Below, in pieces: positions 25,582 through 36,752 of a DNA stretch of 38,723 nucleotides. The translations under genes were made by a program, and so were the position numbers. The DNA is from Lysobacteraceae bacterium (lineage in GTDB: Bacteria > Pseudomonadota > Gammaproteobacteria > Xanthomonadales > Xanthomonadaceae), in assembly GCA_004297225.1 (NCBI GenBank), contig SCUI01000004.1, forward strand, positions 1 through 38,723. Direction: 5' to 3'. Under the pieces are notes generated by a model that made no database searches, was not told where the DNA came from, and worked only from the letters and a program-made list of their open reading frames with translations. How positions within the stretch are numbered: the first letter of the stretch is position 1; the number at the start of each line of letters is the position of its first letter.

Positions 25582-25899
25582 TCACAGGGTCAGGATCGCC
25601 TGTGCCAGGCGCATGTCGCTGTGCCCGCGCAAACCGGGATGCCGTTGGCGCAGGTCACGCAGTGCCGCCTCCAGCATCGCGCCGCGCAGGGCGCCATCGG
25701 TGGCGACGAAACGCGCCGCGTCCGCGCGCGCGGCCCGCGCGACCTTGTCGTCGTCGCCCGAGGTGCTGCCGGAGGTGGCGGAGGTTCCGCCTGCCGACGT
25801 GCCGGCGGAGGAGCCGGCGAAGCTGCTGGCCGCGACCGGCGCCGACAGCAGGAACAGGGCAAGCAGGACCAGGCGGGTGGAAAAACGATGCATGCGCAC
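25582..25899 (-). CDS. Exported DUF2388 protein
   Basis: The 105-residue protein has a signal peptide (MRMHRFSTRLVLLALFLLS, then APVAA), a low-complexity Ser/Thr/Gly linker (SSAGTSAGGTSATSGSTSGD) and the DUF2388 domain: DDKVARAARADAARFVATDG, ALRGAMLEAAL, SDMRLAQAILTL. It should be periplasmic; the function is unknown. It could start at either of the two Met codons (25899 or 25893). It sits directly upstream of the DUF4105 gene. The Ser/Thr/Gly stretch takes the place where other members keep more regular sequence. Confidence 0.8.
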   Translation of the reverse strand: MRMHRFSTRLVLLALFLLSAPVAASSFAGSSAGTSAGGTSATSGSTSGDDDKVARAARADAARFVATDGALRGAMLEAALRDLRQRHPGLRGHSDMRLAQAILTL

Positions 25900-25940
25900 A
25901 GCCTAGCGCTACGGGCGCGGGGACGCACGCCCCGCGGCGT

Positions 25941-27317
25941 TCACATCAGCCAGCGCAGCAGCCTGGACTTGAGCGCGGTATAGGGCGGATAGGCCACGCG
26001 GAAGGTGTCGACCCATGTGGGCTTGGAGAACACCGGGCGCGGCTGGCTGAGGTTGTCGAAGCCGTGCTTGCCCATGTAGCGGCCGATGCCGCTGGCGCCG
26101 ATGCCGCCGAATGGCAACCCGGGGACGGCGAGCTGCGCGGCGCAGGCGTTGATGCCGATCGCCCCGGCGCGCACCTGCGTTTCCACCTGCCGGCGCACGT
26201 CGGAACGATGCGTGAAAACGTAGGCGGACAACGGCGCGGGGCCGGCATTGATGCGGTCGATCGCCGCGGCCACGTCGGCGACCGCGATCACGGGCAGGAT
26301 CGGCCCGAAGATCTCCTCGCGCAGCAACGGCGAATCGGGCGGCGGGTCGCGCACCACGGTGGGCGCCAAATAGCGCGTCGCGCGGTCATGGTCGCCGCCC
26401 GCGGCGATGTCGACGCCCTCCAGCGCCTGCACCAGCCGGTCGAAGTGCCGCTCGTCGACGATGCGCCCGTAATCGGCGCTGCGCGCGGGATCGGCGCCGA
26501 AGAAGTCGGTGATGACCTGTCGCAGCGCCGCCACCAGCGGGCCGGCCAGCGGCGCCACCACCAGCACGTGGTCGGGTGCGACGCAGGTCTGCCCGGCATT
26601 GATGAACTTGCCGAACACCAGCCTTCGCGCGATCGCCAGCGGATCGCCATCGCTGACGATGGCCGGCGACTTGCCGCCCAGCTCCAGCGTCACCGGCACC
26701 AGCCGTTCCGCCGCCGCCGCGGCGACGATCCGCGCGACCCGCGCGCCGCCGGTATAGAACACATGGTCCAGCGGCTGTGCCAGCAGCGCGGCAGCGACGC
26801 CCGCGTCGCCCTCGACGACGGCCACGGCGTCCGGATCCAGGTATCGCGGCAGCCAGCGCGCCATCGCCGCGGCGGTGGCGGGCGCCAGCTCGCTGGGCTT
26901 GAGCACGGCGCAGTCGCCGGCAGCCAGCGCACCGACCAGCGGCGCCAGCAGCAACAGCAGCGGATAGTTCCAGGGCGCGATCACCAGCACCACGCCCAGC
27001 GGTTGCGGCACGACCCGCGCACGCGCAGGCTGCAGCGCCAGCGGCACGGCCACGCGCTCGCCGCGCATCCACCGACGCAACTTGCGCAAAGCCAGGTCGA
27101 TCTCCGCGCGCACGATCGCGGTTTCGGTGACGAAGGCTTCCAGCGCCGGCTTGCCGAGGTCCTGCCGCAGCGCGTCGGCGAATTCGGTTTCCCGCTCGCG
27201 CAGCATCCGTCGCAGGCCACGCAGCTGCGCGAGGCGCCAATCCGCGTCGCGCGTGCGCCCGTCGTTGAAAGTGGCGCGCAGCCGCTCGACGACCGCTTCG
27301 GCGGTGGCAGCGCTCAT
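25941..27317 (-). CDS. Coniferyl-aldehyde-dehydrogenase-type ALDH
   Basis: The 458-residue protein is a short, class 3-like aldehyde dehydrogenase without the N-terminal extension of class 1/2. Motifs: IAPWNYPLLLLLAPL, LKPSELAPAT, the catalytic Glu in VTLELGGKSPAIV, the nucleophile Cys in INAGQTCVAPDHVLV, EEIFGPILPV, and the C-terminal PFGGIGASGIGRYMGKHG. It oxidises aldehydes to acids with NAD(P)+. The coniferyl-aldehyde label is from family similarity, and fatty or aromatic aldehydes are alternatives. The start overlaps the stop of the SDR gene upstream (ATGA), so an alcohol-to-aldehyde-to-acid pair is a reasonable inference. Confidence 0.9.
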   Translation of the reverse strand: MSAATAEAVVERLRATFNDGRTRDADWRLAQLRGLRRMLRERETEFADALRQDLGKPALEAFVTETAIVRAEIDLALRKLRRWMRGERVAVPLALQPARARVVPQPLGVVLVIAPWNYPLLLLLAPLVGALAAGDCAVLKPSELAPATAAAMARWLPRYLDPDAVAVVEGDAGVAAALLAQPLDHVFYTGGARVARIVAAAAAERLVPVTLELGGKSPAIVSDGDPLAIARRLVFGKFINAGQTCVAPDHVLVVAPLAGPLVAALRQVITDFFGADPARSADYGRIVDERHFDRLVQALEGVDIAAGGDHDRATRYLAPTVVRDPPPDSPLLREEIFGPILPVIAVADVAAAIDRINAGPAPLSAYVFTHRSDVRRQVETQVRAGAIGINACAAQLAVPGLPFGGIGASGIGRYMGKHGFDNLSQPRPVFSKPTWVDTFRVAYPPYTALKSRLLRWLM

Positions 27318-28144
27318 GGCCGCGACGCCCGCCCGGTGAAGGCATCCATCGAGGAATACACCTTGAACACGCGGCCGGCGAGCCAGTCCCAGGCGGGCAG
27401 CGGCAGCAATCCGCGAAGTGCGCTGCTCAGCGCCACCGTCCAGGGCAGGAACAGGCGTGGCTTGCCGGCCTTCATCGCCGCCCATGCCTTGCCGACGACG
27501 TAGTCGGGTTCCAGCAGCGGGGTCAGCAGCGGTGCGCGCGCGCCGGCGAACATGCCGGTCTTGATGTAGCTGGGGATCAGCGTCGTCACCTTGACGTGGC
27601 CGTGGCCGGCACGCAGCAGTTCCAGCCGCAGCGAATCGCTCCAGCCGATCACTGCCCACTTGGACGCCGTGTACACGCTCATGCGCGGCACCGACAGCAG
27701 CCCCGACGCCGAGGCGACGTTCAGCACCCGGGACTCGCGGCCGTTGGCGATCATCGCCGGCAGGAACGCGCGGGCGACGTGCATCACGCCGAGCACGTTG
27801 ATGCGGATGACGAATTCGGTGTCGGCGAGCGGATCGTGCTCCCAGAACGGCTTGCTGCGCACGACGCCGGCGTTGTTGATGACGATGTCCGGGTCGCCGA
27901 CTTCCTCGCGCACGCGCGCCGCCGCCTCGGCGACCGATTGCGCGGAAGACACGTCGACGACGTGCGCGACGATGCGGCCGCCCTGCGCGGCCAGCTCGGC
28001 GCGGGTCGCCTCCAGCGCATCCATGTCCAGGTCCCAGAGCACGACCGCGGCCGCGCCTTCGGCCACGGCGAGCCGGGCATACAGCTTGCCCATGCCCATG
28101 GCCGCACCGGTGATGAGGATGACCTTGCCCGCGATGGCGTTCAT
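27314..28144 (-). CDS. SDR family oxidoreductase coupled to the ALDH gene
   Basis: A 276-residue SDR with the variant cofactor motif TGAAMGMGKLYA, WDLDMD after the second strand, NNAGV, the catalytic Ser in VASASGLLSVPRMSVYTASK, and a longer C-terminal part (WDWLAGRVFKVYSSMDAF) than FabG-like members. It resembles retinol- or fatty-alcohol-type SDRs that act on membrane-derived alcohols. Its stop overlaps the ALDH start in an ATGA, so the proteins are made together. GGGGGAG lies four bases upstream of the ATG on this strand. Confidence 0.9.
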   Translation of the reverse strand: MNAIAGKVILITGAAMGMGKLYARLAVAEGAAAVVLWDLDMDALEATRAELAAQGGRIVAHVVDVSSAQSVAEAAARVREEVGDPDIVINNAGVVRSKPFWEHDPLADTEFVIRINVLGVMHVARAFLPAMIANGRESRVLNVASASGLLSVPRMSVYTASKWAVIGWSDSLRLELLRAGHGHVKVTTLIPSYIKTGMFAGARAPLLTPLLEPDYVVGKAWAAMKAGKPRLFLPWTVALSSALRGLLPLPAWDWLAGRVFKVYSSMDAFTGRASRP

Positions 28145-28145
28145 T

Positions 28146-28162
28146 CAACTCCCCCGGAGTTG
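28146..28162. promoter_or_regulatory. Inverted repeat in the SDR/M14 divergent gap
   Basis: CAACTCC-CCC-GGAGTTG is a perfect seven-base dyad in the 32-base gap between divergent genes. Its left arm is also the Shine-Dalgarno of the SDR gene. It could be an operator or chance symmetry of two ribosome binding sites. Confidence 0.4.
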
Positions 28163-28163
28163 T

Positions 28164-28169
28164 TAAAGT
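28164..28169 (+). promoter_or_regulatory. -10-like hexamer at the M14 gene start
   Basis: TAAAGT ends seven bases before the ATG at 28177, consistent with a leaderless transcript. Confidence 0.3.
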
Positions 28170-28176
28170 GTGCCGC

Positions 28177-29094
28177 ATGTCCTCGTCGCCAGCCTATCCG
28201 ATCGGCACCCCCGGCCAGCCCTGGGGTCCCGCCGAAGTCGCCACCTGGCGGGAACGCCAACGCCGGCAGCGCAGCTACGAAGCCGAGGTCATTGCCGCGA
28301 TCCAGGGACTGCGCGACCGCTTCGAGGTCTTGGAATACGGCCGGCTGGCCTACGCGCCGGACGATTATCCGCTGCTGGCGCTCCGCAGCCGCGACTGGAA
28401 CGATGCCTTGCCGGGCGTGCTGGTCACCGGCGGGGTCCATGGCTACGAAACCAGCGGCGTGCATGGCGCGCTGCAGTTCGCCGACCGCCACGCGGCGGAT
28501 TACGCCGGACGGGTGAACCTGCTGGTCGCGCCCTGCATCAGCCCCTGGGGTTACGAACGCATCCATCGCTGGAATCCGGATGCACTGGATCCCAACCGTT
28601 CGTTCCGCGCCGACAGCCCGGCGGCCGAATCGGCCGCACTGATCCGCCTGGTCGAACCCCTGCGCGATGCCTTCCTCGTGCACATCGACCTGCACGAAAC
28701 CACCGACAGCGACGAATCCGAGTTCCGCCCCGCGCTGGCCGCGCGCGACGGCAAGCCTTTCGAACCCGGCGGGATCCCCGACGGCTTCTACCTGGTCGGC
28801 GACAGCGAGAACCCGCAACCGGGGTTCCAGCAGGCGATCATCGCCGCGGTGGAGAAGGTCACCCATATCGCGCCGGCGGATGCGAACGGCGAAATCATCG
28901 GCTCGCCGGTGGTGGCGCCCGGCGTCATCAACTATCCCGTGCGCAAGCTGGGCTTGTGCGCGGGCATCACCAACGCGCGCTACACCACGACCACCGAGGT
29001 CTACCCGGACAGTCCGCGCGCCACCCCGCGACAGTGCAATGACGCCCAGGCGGCGGCGGTGCGCGCCGCCATCGATTACGCACTCACTGCATGA
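28177..29094 (+). CDS. Cytoplasmic M14-family metallocarboxypeptidase
   Basis: The 305-residue protein has the M14 zinc site in GVHGYETSGVHGA (HxxE), the residues NPDALDPNRSF, the third ligand His in VHIDLHETTDSDE, and the catalytic Glu in TTTEVYPDSP near the C-terminus. There is no signal peptide, so it acts in the cytoplasm, unlike the M14 protein at 9785. It belongs to the succinylglutamate desuccinylase/aspartoacylase-like or small-peptide branch; the substrate is not known. An in-frame GTG at 28168, eight bases after GGAG, is an alternative start. The stop overlaps the next start in an ATGA. Confidence 0.86.
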   Translation: MSSSPAYPIGTPGQPWGPAEVATWRERQRRQRSYEAEVIAAIQGLRDRFEVLEYGRLAYAPDDYPLLALRSRDWNDALPGVLVTGGVHGYETSGVHGALQFADRHAADYAGRVNLLVAPCISPWGYERIHRWNPDALDPNRSFRADSPAAESAALIRLVEPLRDAFLVHIDLHETTDSDESEFRPALAARDGKPFEPGGIPDGFYLVGDSENPQPGFQQAIIAAVEKVTHIAPADANGEIIGSPVVAPGVINYPVRKLGLCAGITNARYTTTTEVYPDSPRATPRQCNDAQAAAVRAAIDYALTA

Positions 29095-29498
29095 AGCGCC
29101 ATATCGAGGGCGACGGGTTCCAGCTCGAGCTCGAAACACGCCGCAATTTCCTGCGCGCCTACGTCCATGGCGGCAGCGACTCCTTCGAGGTCTCGCTGTC
29201 CTACTGGACGCTGCTGGGCGAGGCCTGCCGGCAGTTCGGCGCGCGACGCCTGCTGGTGGTCGAGGATCTGGTCCCGTGGCGCGCGTCCGAGGAGGACTTC
29301 CAGCGGCTGATGGAAGCGATGCGGCGCACCGGCCTGGACCAGGTGCAGGTCGGGTTCACCTCGTTGCAGACGCCGATCGACGTCAACGAGATGGGCGTGA
29401 TCGTCGGCATGGAACAGGGCATGTGGAACCGCTTGTTCAGCAACGAGCGCGACGCCGAACTCTGGCTCGGCCTGGGCAGCCTCCCGGGCGAGCGCTGA
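29091..29498 (+). CDS. Unknown 135-residue protein coupled to the M14 gene
   Basis: I do not recognise a named family. The protein is soluble, with strands around FQLELETRRNFLRAYVHGG, a helix in SYWTLLGEACRQFG, and a strand-helix unit ARRLLVVEDLVPWRASEEDFQ. This resembles STAS/SpoIIAA-like alpha/beta modules, which is inference from the pattern only. One Cys is present. The ATG overlaps the M14 peptidase stop (ATGA), so the two are translated together and may act in the same process. Confidence 0.75.
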   Translation: MKRHIEGDGFQLELETRRNFLRAYVHGGSDSFEVSLSYWTLLGEACRQFGARRLLVVEDLVPWRASEEDFQRLMEAMRRTGLDQVQVGFTSLQTPIDVNEMGVIVGMEQGMWNRLFSNERDAELWLGLGSLPGER

Positions 29499-29577
29499 AG
29501 GCGGCCGCAGGATCCGGATAGCGCGCCACCGGCGAGGCGCGCACAGTGCGCGCACCGCCACCGCCCGGAGCCGCCGC

Positions 29578-30222
29578 GTGCTGACCCTCTACGACTACCT
29601 GCCATCGCGCAACGCCTGGAAAGTGCGGCAGTTGCTGCATCACCTCGACCTTCCCTACCGGCGAGTGGAAGTCGGCATCTTCGAGGGCGAGGGGCGGTCG
29701 CCCGGGTTCCTGGCGCTCAACCCCAGCGGCCGCGTCCCGGTGCTCGTGCTGGCGGACGGTCGCGCGCTGGCCGAGTCGAACGCGATCCTGGCCTACCTCG
29801 CCGACGGCACCGCCTACCTGCCAGGCGACCGGTATGACCGCGCCCGGGTGCTGCAATGGCTGTCCTTCGAACAGGAACAGGTCGAGTCGGTGATCGGCTC
29901 GTTGCGCTACTGGACGCTCACCGGCAAGTTGCCGCGCCGGCTTCCCGAACTGGTGGCGATGAAGCGCGCCGGCGCGATGCACAGCCTGGCACTGCTGGAC
30001 CGCGAACTGGCCACGCGCCGGTTCATCGCGGGCGACACCTACGGCATCGCCGACATCTCGGTGTACGCGTATGCCAGCCGCGCCGGTGATGCGGGCATCG
30101 ATCTGGCGCCGTATCCGGCCTTCCGCGCATGGACCGCGCGGGTGGAAGCACAGCCGCGATTCCTGGACGAGTCCTGGGACTACTCGCTCGACCCGCTTTC
30201 GGCCGGCGAGTTGCCGGGTTGA
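29578..30222 (+). CDS. Glutathione S-transferase family protein
   Basis: The 214-residue protein has an N-terminal thioredoxin-like domain (LTLYDYLPSRNAWKVRQLL, NPSGRVPVLVLADGRALAES with cis-Pro and the Glu-Ser that holds the gamma-glutamyl group) and a helical domain (RFIAGDTYGIADISVYAYA). Ser in LPSRN is the likely thiol-contacting residue. It starts with GTG; GGAG lies eight bases upstream and no ATG fits. It differs from the GST at 11160 and is probably a separate subfamily. The convergent peroxiredoxin gene ends four bases after its stop. Confidence 0.88.
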   Translation: MLTLYDYLPSRNAWKVRQLLHHLDLPYRRVEVGIFEGEGRSPGFLALNPSGRVPVLVLADGRALAESNAILAYLADGTAYLPGDRYDRARVLQWLSFEQEQVESVIGSLRYWTLTGKLPRRLPELVAMKRAGAMHSLALLDRELATRRFIAGDTYGIADISVYAYASRAGDAGIDLAPYPAFRAWTARVEAQPRFLDESWDYSLDPLSAGELPG

Positions 30223-30226
30223 ACGG

Positions 30227-30763
30227 CTACTTCCCCAGCGCGCGCACCGCGTCGAGCATCGACTTGACGTGCTGGTTCGGATTCATGTCCGCATGTACGG
30301 CGCTGATCCGGCCCGAGGGTGCGATCACGTAGGACGTGCGGCTGGACCACTCGGGCTTGCGGTCGAGCACGGCATCGTATTGCGCGGCGATCTTCGCGCC
30401 GGGGTCGGCGGCGACCGGGAACTTGCCGCCGCAGTGCTCGGTTTCCCGGGAGAAATCCGCCAGCTGGTCGGTATTGCCCGCGGTGATGCCGATGACGCTG
30501 GCACCGGCGGCCTTGAACTCGTCGATCGCCTCGGAGAACAGGTGGGCTTCGAGGTTGCAGCCGGGGGTGTGCGCGGCGGGGAAGAAATACACCACCACCG
30601 GGCCCTTTTGCAGCGCGTCGGCAAGCGTGTATTCGAACGGCTCCCCGGCAAGATAGGCCGGCGCCTTGAAGTCGGGAGCGCGGTCGCCGACCTTCAACGC
30701 CGCGGAGGCGGGAAAGGCGGCTGCAATCAGCACGGCGGCGGCAAGCTGCGTCCGGAGGGTCAT
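30227..30763 (-). CDS. Exported peroxiredoxin (BCP/PrxQ type)
   Basis: The 178-residue protein has a signal peptide (LAAAVLIAAAFPASAAL) followed by a peroxiredoxin domain with the active site FFPAAHTPGCNLEAH, which keeps the Pro, Thr and peroxidatic Cys. A second Cys in RETEHCGGKFPVAADP is in the position expected of a resolving or structural residue. It should reduce hydrogen peroxide or alkyl hydroperoxides in the periplasm using an external thiol donor; the membrane-anchored thioredoxin at 693 or DipZ could supply electrons (inference). A TATAAC -10-like element on this strand (plus coordinates 30796-30801) lies about 33 bases upstream of the start. Confidence 0.92.
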   Translation of the reverse strand: MTLRTQLAAAVLIAAAFPASAALKVGDRAPDFKAPAYLAGEPFEYTLADALQKGPVVVYFFPAAHTPGCNLEAHLFSEAIDEFKAAGASVIGITAGNTDQLADFSRETEHCGGKFPVAADPGAKIAAQYDAVLDRKPEWSSRTSYVIAPSGRISAVHADMNPNQHVKSMLDAVRALGK

Positions 30764-30857
30764 GGCTGGGCTCCTGGGTGGGGACAGGGGCCCTTGTTAT
30801 ACGCCAACCGGCGCGCTTGCCGCCGCCACTGCGGGGAAAGCCGCGCTTGCGCGCGGG

Positions 30858-31082
30858 TTACGGGTTGGTGGTGTCGCCGCCGGCGTTGTTGCCGCTATCG
30901 CCTGCCGGGGCTGCGGGGGTTGCCGGTTCGGCCGGAGCCGGGACGTTGATGTTGACCTCGTCGGTGGTGGTGTCGCCCATCTGCGTGAACGCCCAGATGG
31001 CGATGAGGATCACGATGATGCCGATGATCCACGGCCATGGGCTGCGGCTGCGCGAGTCGGTGACGTTGATCTGGTCGGCCAT
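30858..31082 (-). CDS. Small single-span membrane protein with Pro/Ala/Gly tail
   Basis: The 74-residue protein has a charged start (MADQINVTDSRSRSP), one membrane helix (WPWIIGIIVILIAIWAFTQ) and an external tail of low complexity (APAEPATPAAPAGDSGNNAG). I do not know the family; similar one-span proteins of about this size occur in Lysobacter and relatives. The tail would face the periplasm if the basic end stays inside. GGAG precedes the ATG on this strand. The gene is separate from the lipoprotein gene that diverges from it. Confidence 0.78.
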   Translation of the reverse strand: MADQINVTDSRSRSPWPWIIGIIVILIAIWAFTQMGDTTTDEVNINVPAPAEPATPAAPAGDSGNNAGGDTTNP

Positions 31083-31169
31083 TGGGGGCTCCTGGTGGGG
31101 GATGGCGCCAGCCACGCTAGTACGGCAGGTGTCGACTGTGCGTGCACGCGCCCGGAGTAGGGTGCGCGG

Positions 31170-31709
31170 ATGAAGCTCCGGGTGCCCCTGATCGCGTTCA
31201 GCCTGTGCACCGGCCTGTGCGCCTGCAGCAACGCGCCGGCGCCCAACGCGCCGGCGCCCGCACCCCCGGTGCAGGAACCGGTTGCGAAGCCGGCACCGAC
31301 TGCCGAGGCACCGCCGCCCGAACTCCCGGTCCTCGTGGACGTGCGTGCCGCCACGCATCCGGGTTTCGACCGCCTGGTGTTCGAATTCGCGTCGGACCGC
31401 CTGCCGCAATGGCGCGCCGAACGGGTGCAGATCCCGGTCACCGATTGCGGTGCCGGCCAGGTGGTGCCGGTCAGCGGCACGGCGTGGCTGCAGGTCCGCT
31501 TCAGCGGTGCCGCCGCGCACACGCCCGAGGGTGAGGCCACCAGTGGTCCGCGCCAGCGCCGGCTGGGCCTCCCGGTACTGCGCGACCTGGTCCGCACCTG
31601 CGATTTCGAAGGCGAGGTGACCTGGGTGGCGGGCCTGGCCGGCGCGCATCCCCATCGCACCGATGTGCTCGTGTCGCCGCCCCGGCTGGTGGTCGACATT
31701 GCGCATTGA
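31170..31709 (+). CDS. Lipoprotein with AMIN-like domain
   Basis: The 179-residue protein has a signal peptide ending in the lipobox LCAC, a Pro/Ala linker built partly from a twofold NAPAP repeat (31231-31260), and a beta-rich domain beginning VLVDVRAATHPGFDRLVFEFAS and ending SPPRLVVDIAH. That domain matches the AMIN-like pattern found in periplasmic proteins, related to AMIN domains that bind peptidoglycan or secretin machinery. The function is unknown. Two cysteines (TDCGAGQ and RTCDF) may pair. A TAGGGT hexamer ends six bases before the ATG. Confidence 0.8.
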   Translation: MKLRVPLIAFSLCTGLCACSNAPAPNAPAPAPPVQEPVAKPAPTAEAPPPELPVLVDVRAATHPGFDRLVFEFASDRLPQWRAERVQIPVTDCGAGQVVPVSGTAWLQVRFSGAAAHTPEGEATSGPRQRRLGLPVLRDLVRTCDFEGEVTWVAGLAGAHPHRTDVLVSPPRLVVDIAH

Positions 31710-31737
31710 GTCCCCTTTACGTGCGATGGTAAGGCGC

Positions 31738-35702
<3,965 letters not shown>

Positions 35703-35715
35703 GACATCCGCGCGG

Positions 35716-35729
35716 TTGACCCAGGTCAA
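35716..35729 (+). promoter_or_regulatory. Crp/Fnr-type palindrome before the second CCGxC-tail gene
   Basis: TTGACCCAGGTCAA is nearly identical to the sites at 8212 and 17284 and lies 36 bases before the ATG at 35766. At -41.5 the transcript would begin at about 35764, giving an almost leaderless mRNA. No strong -10 is visible. Confidence 0.55.
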
Positions 35730-35765
35730 TTACGCCGCCGATCCGGCGGGTGCATCCTCCGGGGC

Positions 35766-36005
35766 ATGGAATACCACGTCGCGTTCGATGCCGCTCCCGA
35801 CCTGGACCTGATCGAGCAGTTGTTGCTGGATGGTGATCCGGCGGCGGTTGCCGATCTCGATCCGCACTCCGCGCCGGTGCTGCGCGTGTCGACCCTGCTG
35901 CCCAAGGACGACCTGCAGGCGCTGCTGCGCCGCGCCGGCTACATGATCGCGCCGGACCGGATCCGACAGTTGCCTTCGATCTGCTGCGGCGGCTGCAGCG
36001 GATAG
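35766..36005 (+). CDS. 79-residue protein with C-terminal CCGGCSG motif
   Basis: Same length as the protein at 17364 and clearly related: an aromatic second or third residue with a short first strand (MEYHVAF), a helix (DLIEQLLLDG), a strand with VLRVST (LEVLST in the other), a second helix (KDDLQALLRRAGY) and a cysteine-rich end (SICCGGCSG). The fold is probably ferredoxin-like, as in heavy-metal-associated domains, but the N-terminal CxxC of those domains is absent and the cysteines are at the C-terminus. It is a single gene between the flavoenzyme gene and a convergent gene, with its own Fnr-type site. Function unknown; metal or redox role is inference. Confidence 0.82.
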   Translation: MEYHVAFDAAPDLDLIEQLLLDGDPAAVADLDPHSAPVLRVSTLLPKDDLQALLRRAGYMIAPDRIRQLPSICCGGCSG

Positions 36006-36006
36006 C

Positions 36007-36033
36007 ACGCGGGCCGCGCAAGGCGGCCCGCGT
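36007..36033. other. Stem-loop between convergent genes
   Basis: ACGCGGGCCGC and GCGGCCCGCGT form a perfect 11-base-pair stem around a five-base loop, between the stop of the CCGxC-tail gene (36005) and the stop of the convergent gene (36057). No T-run follows on either strand, so it may stall or protect both transcripts rather than act as a classical terminator. Confidence 0.6.
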
Positions 36034-36056
36034 CCACGTCACTGCTTGTCGCGTGT

Positions 36057-36278
36057 TCAGCGATCGCTGCGGTCGCTGTGGTCGCTGCTGCCGCGATTGC
36101 CCAGGTGGCTGCGGTTGCGATCCTGGTCCAGATCCTGCTGGTTGCGGCCCATGCCGGACTGGTTGCGGCCCTGCTGGTCCATCTGGTTGCCGGACGCCTG
36201 CTTGGTGCTGCCGACCTTGTCGGTGCGGTTGCCGGTGTCCTGGCGGCTGGTGTTGGAAGTCTTGTTCTGGTTGGCCAT
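36057..36278 (-). CDS. Small Asn/Gln/Arg/Asp-rich disordered protein
   Basis: The 73-residue protein contains almost no hydrophobic residues: MANQNKTSNTSRQDTGNRTD at the start, then repeats of NQ, GR and DR (NRSHLGNRGSSDHSDRSDR at the end). It should be intrinsically disordered and cytoplasmic. Such proteins in Xanthomonadaceae are often stress- or desiccation-related, but I cannot assign a function. The start at 36278 has GAGA a few bases upstream on this strand. It has no partner on its strand. Confidence 0.72.
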   Translation of the reverse strand: MANQNKTSNTSRQDTGNRTDKVGSTKQASGNQMDQQGRNQSGMGRNQQDLDQDRNRSHLGNRGSSDHSDRSDR

Positions 36279-36400
36279 TTCTTGTTCTCTCCGTGGGGCA
36301 CCCGGATCGGGCACGCCCAGCCTAGGAAACGCGGCGTTAGCGTCCTGCGGCCTGCGCGTGAGGGGTTCGCTAACGACGTCCCCGTTCATCCGCGCGAAGG

Positions 36401-36406
36401 TATGCT
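36401..36406 (+). promoter_or_regulatory. TATGCT -10-like element at the YbiI-type gene
   Basis: TATGCT, preceded by GG, ends seven bases before the ATG at 36414. The nearest Shine-Dalgarno-like AAGG is too far (about 13 bases). Confidence 0.35.
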
Positions 36407-36413
36407 GGCGGCC

Positions 36414-36680
36414 ATGGCGACCGGCTGGGCAGGCGACAACGCGGTTCAGGAACAGATCGACGCGACCGTCGACGATGCGGTCAAGCGCGCGCGCAGCCGA
36501 CTGCCCACGGGTCCGGGCCTGCGCAACTGCGAGGAATGCGATGCGCCGATCCCGGAAGCGCGCCGGAAGGCGCTCCCCGGCGTGCGCCTGTGCGTGCCGT
36601 GCCAGGAAGCCGAGGATCGCGAAATGCAGTCGGCGACGGGCTACAACCGTCGTGGCAGCAAGGACAGCCAGTTGCGCTGA
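36414..36680 (+). CDS. ybiI: DksA/TraR C4-type zinc-finger protein (YbiI type)
   Basis: The 88-residue protein matches E. coli YbiI in length and layout: MATGWAGDNAVQEQIDAT at the start, a C4 zinc finger (NCEECDAPIPEAR and LCVPCQEAE) and the invariant end TGYNRRGSKDSQLR. Members belong to the DksA/TraR superfamily. DksA proper binds RNA polymerase with ppGpp, but YbiI lacks the long coiled-coil and its partner is uncertain. The frame extends upstream, but the family start is at 36414; ATG 36402 is less likely. Confidence 0.94.
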   Translation: MATGWAGDNAVQEQIDATVDDAVKRARSRLPTGPGLRNCEECDAPIPEARRKALPGVRLCVPCQEAEDREMQSATGYNRRGSKDSQLR

Positions 36681-36752
36681 CGCGGCCCGCAAACCGCGCA
36701 TTCACGCCGCCAGTCCTATAACGAGGCTCCCCATGCCGCAGGAGCCACTCCC

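Noticed and set aside
25916..25936. Hairpin CGCGGGG/CCCCGCG between the ALDH and DUF2388 genes as a terminator
   Set aside because: It has only seven base pairs and no T-run on the minus strand; such GC hairpins are frequent at this base composition.
31231..31260. Tandem 15-base repeat
   Set aside because: Two copies encoding NAPAP in the flexible linker of a lipoprotein; ordinary low-complexity linker sequence.
36078..36413. N-terminal extension of the YbiI-type gene with membrane-like segments
   Set aside because: It is antisense to the polar small-protein gene, and the family start (MATGWA) and the usual 88-residue length are reached exactly at 36414.
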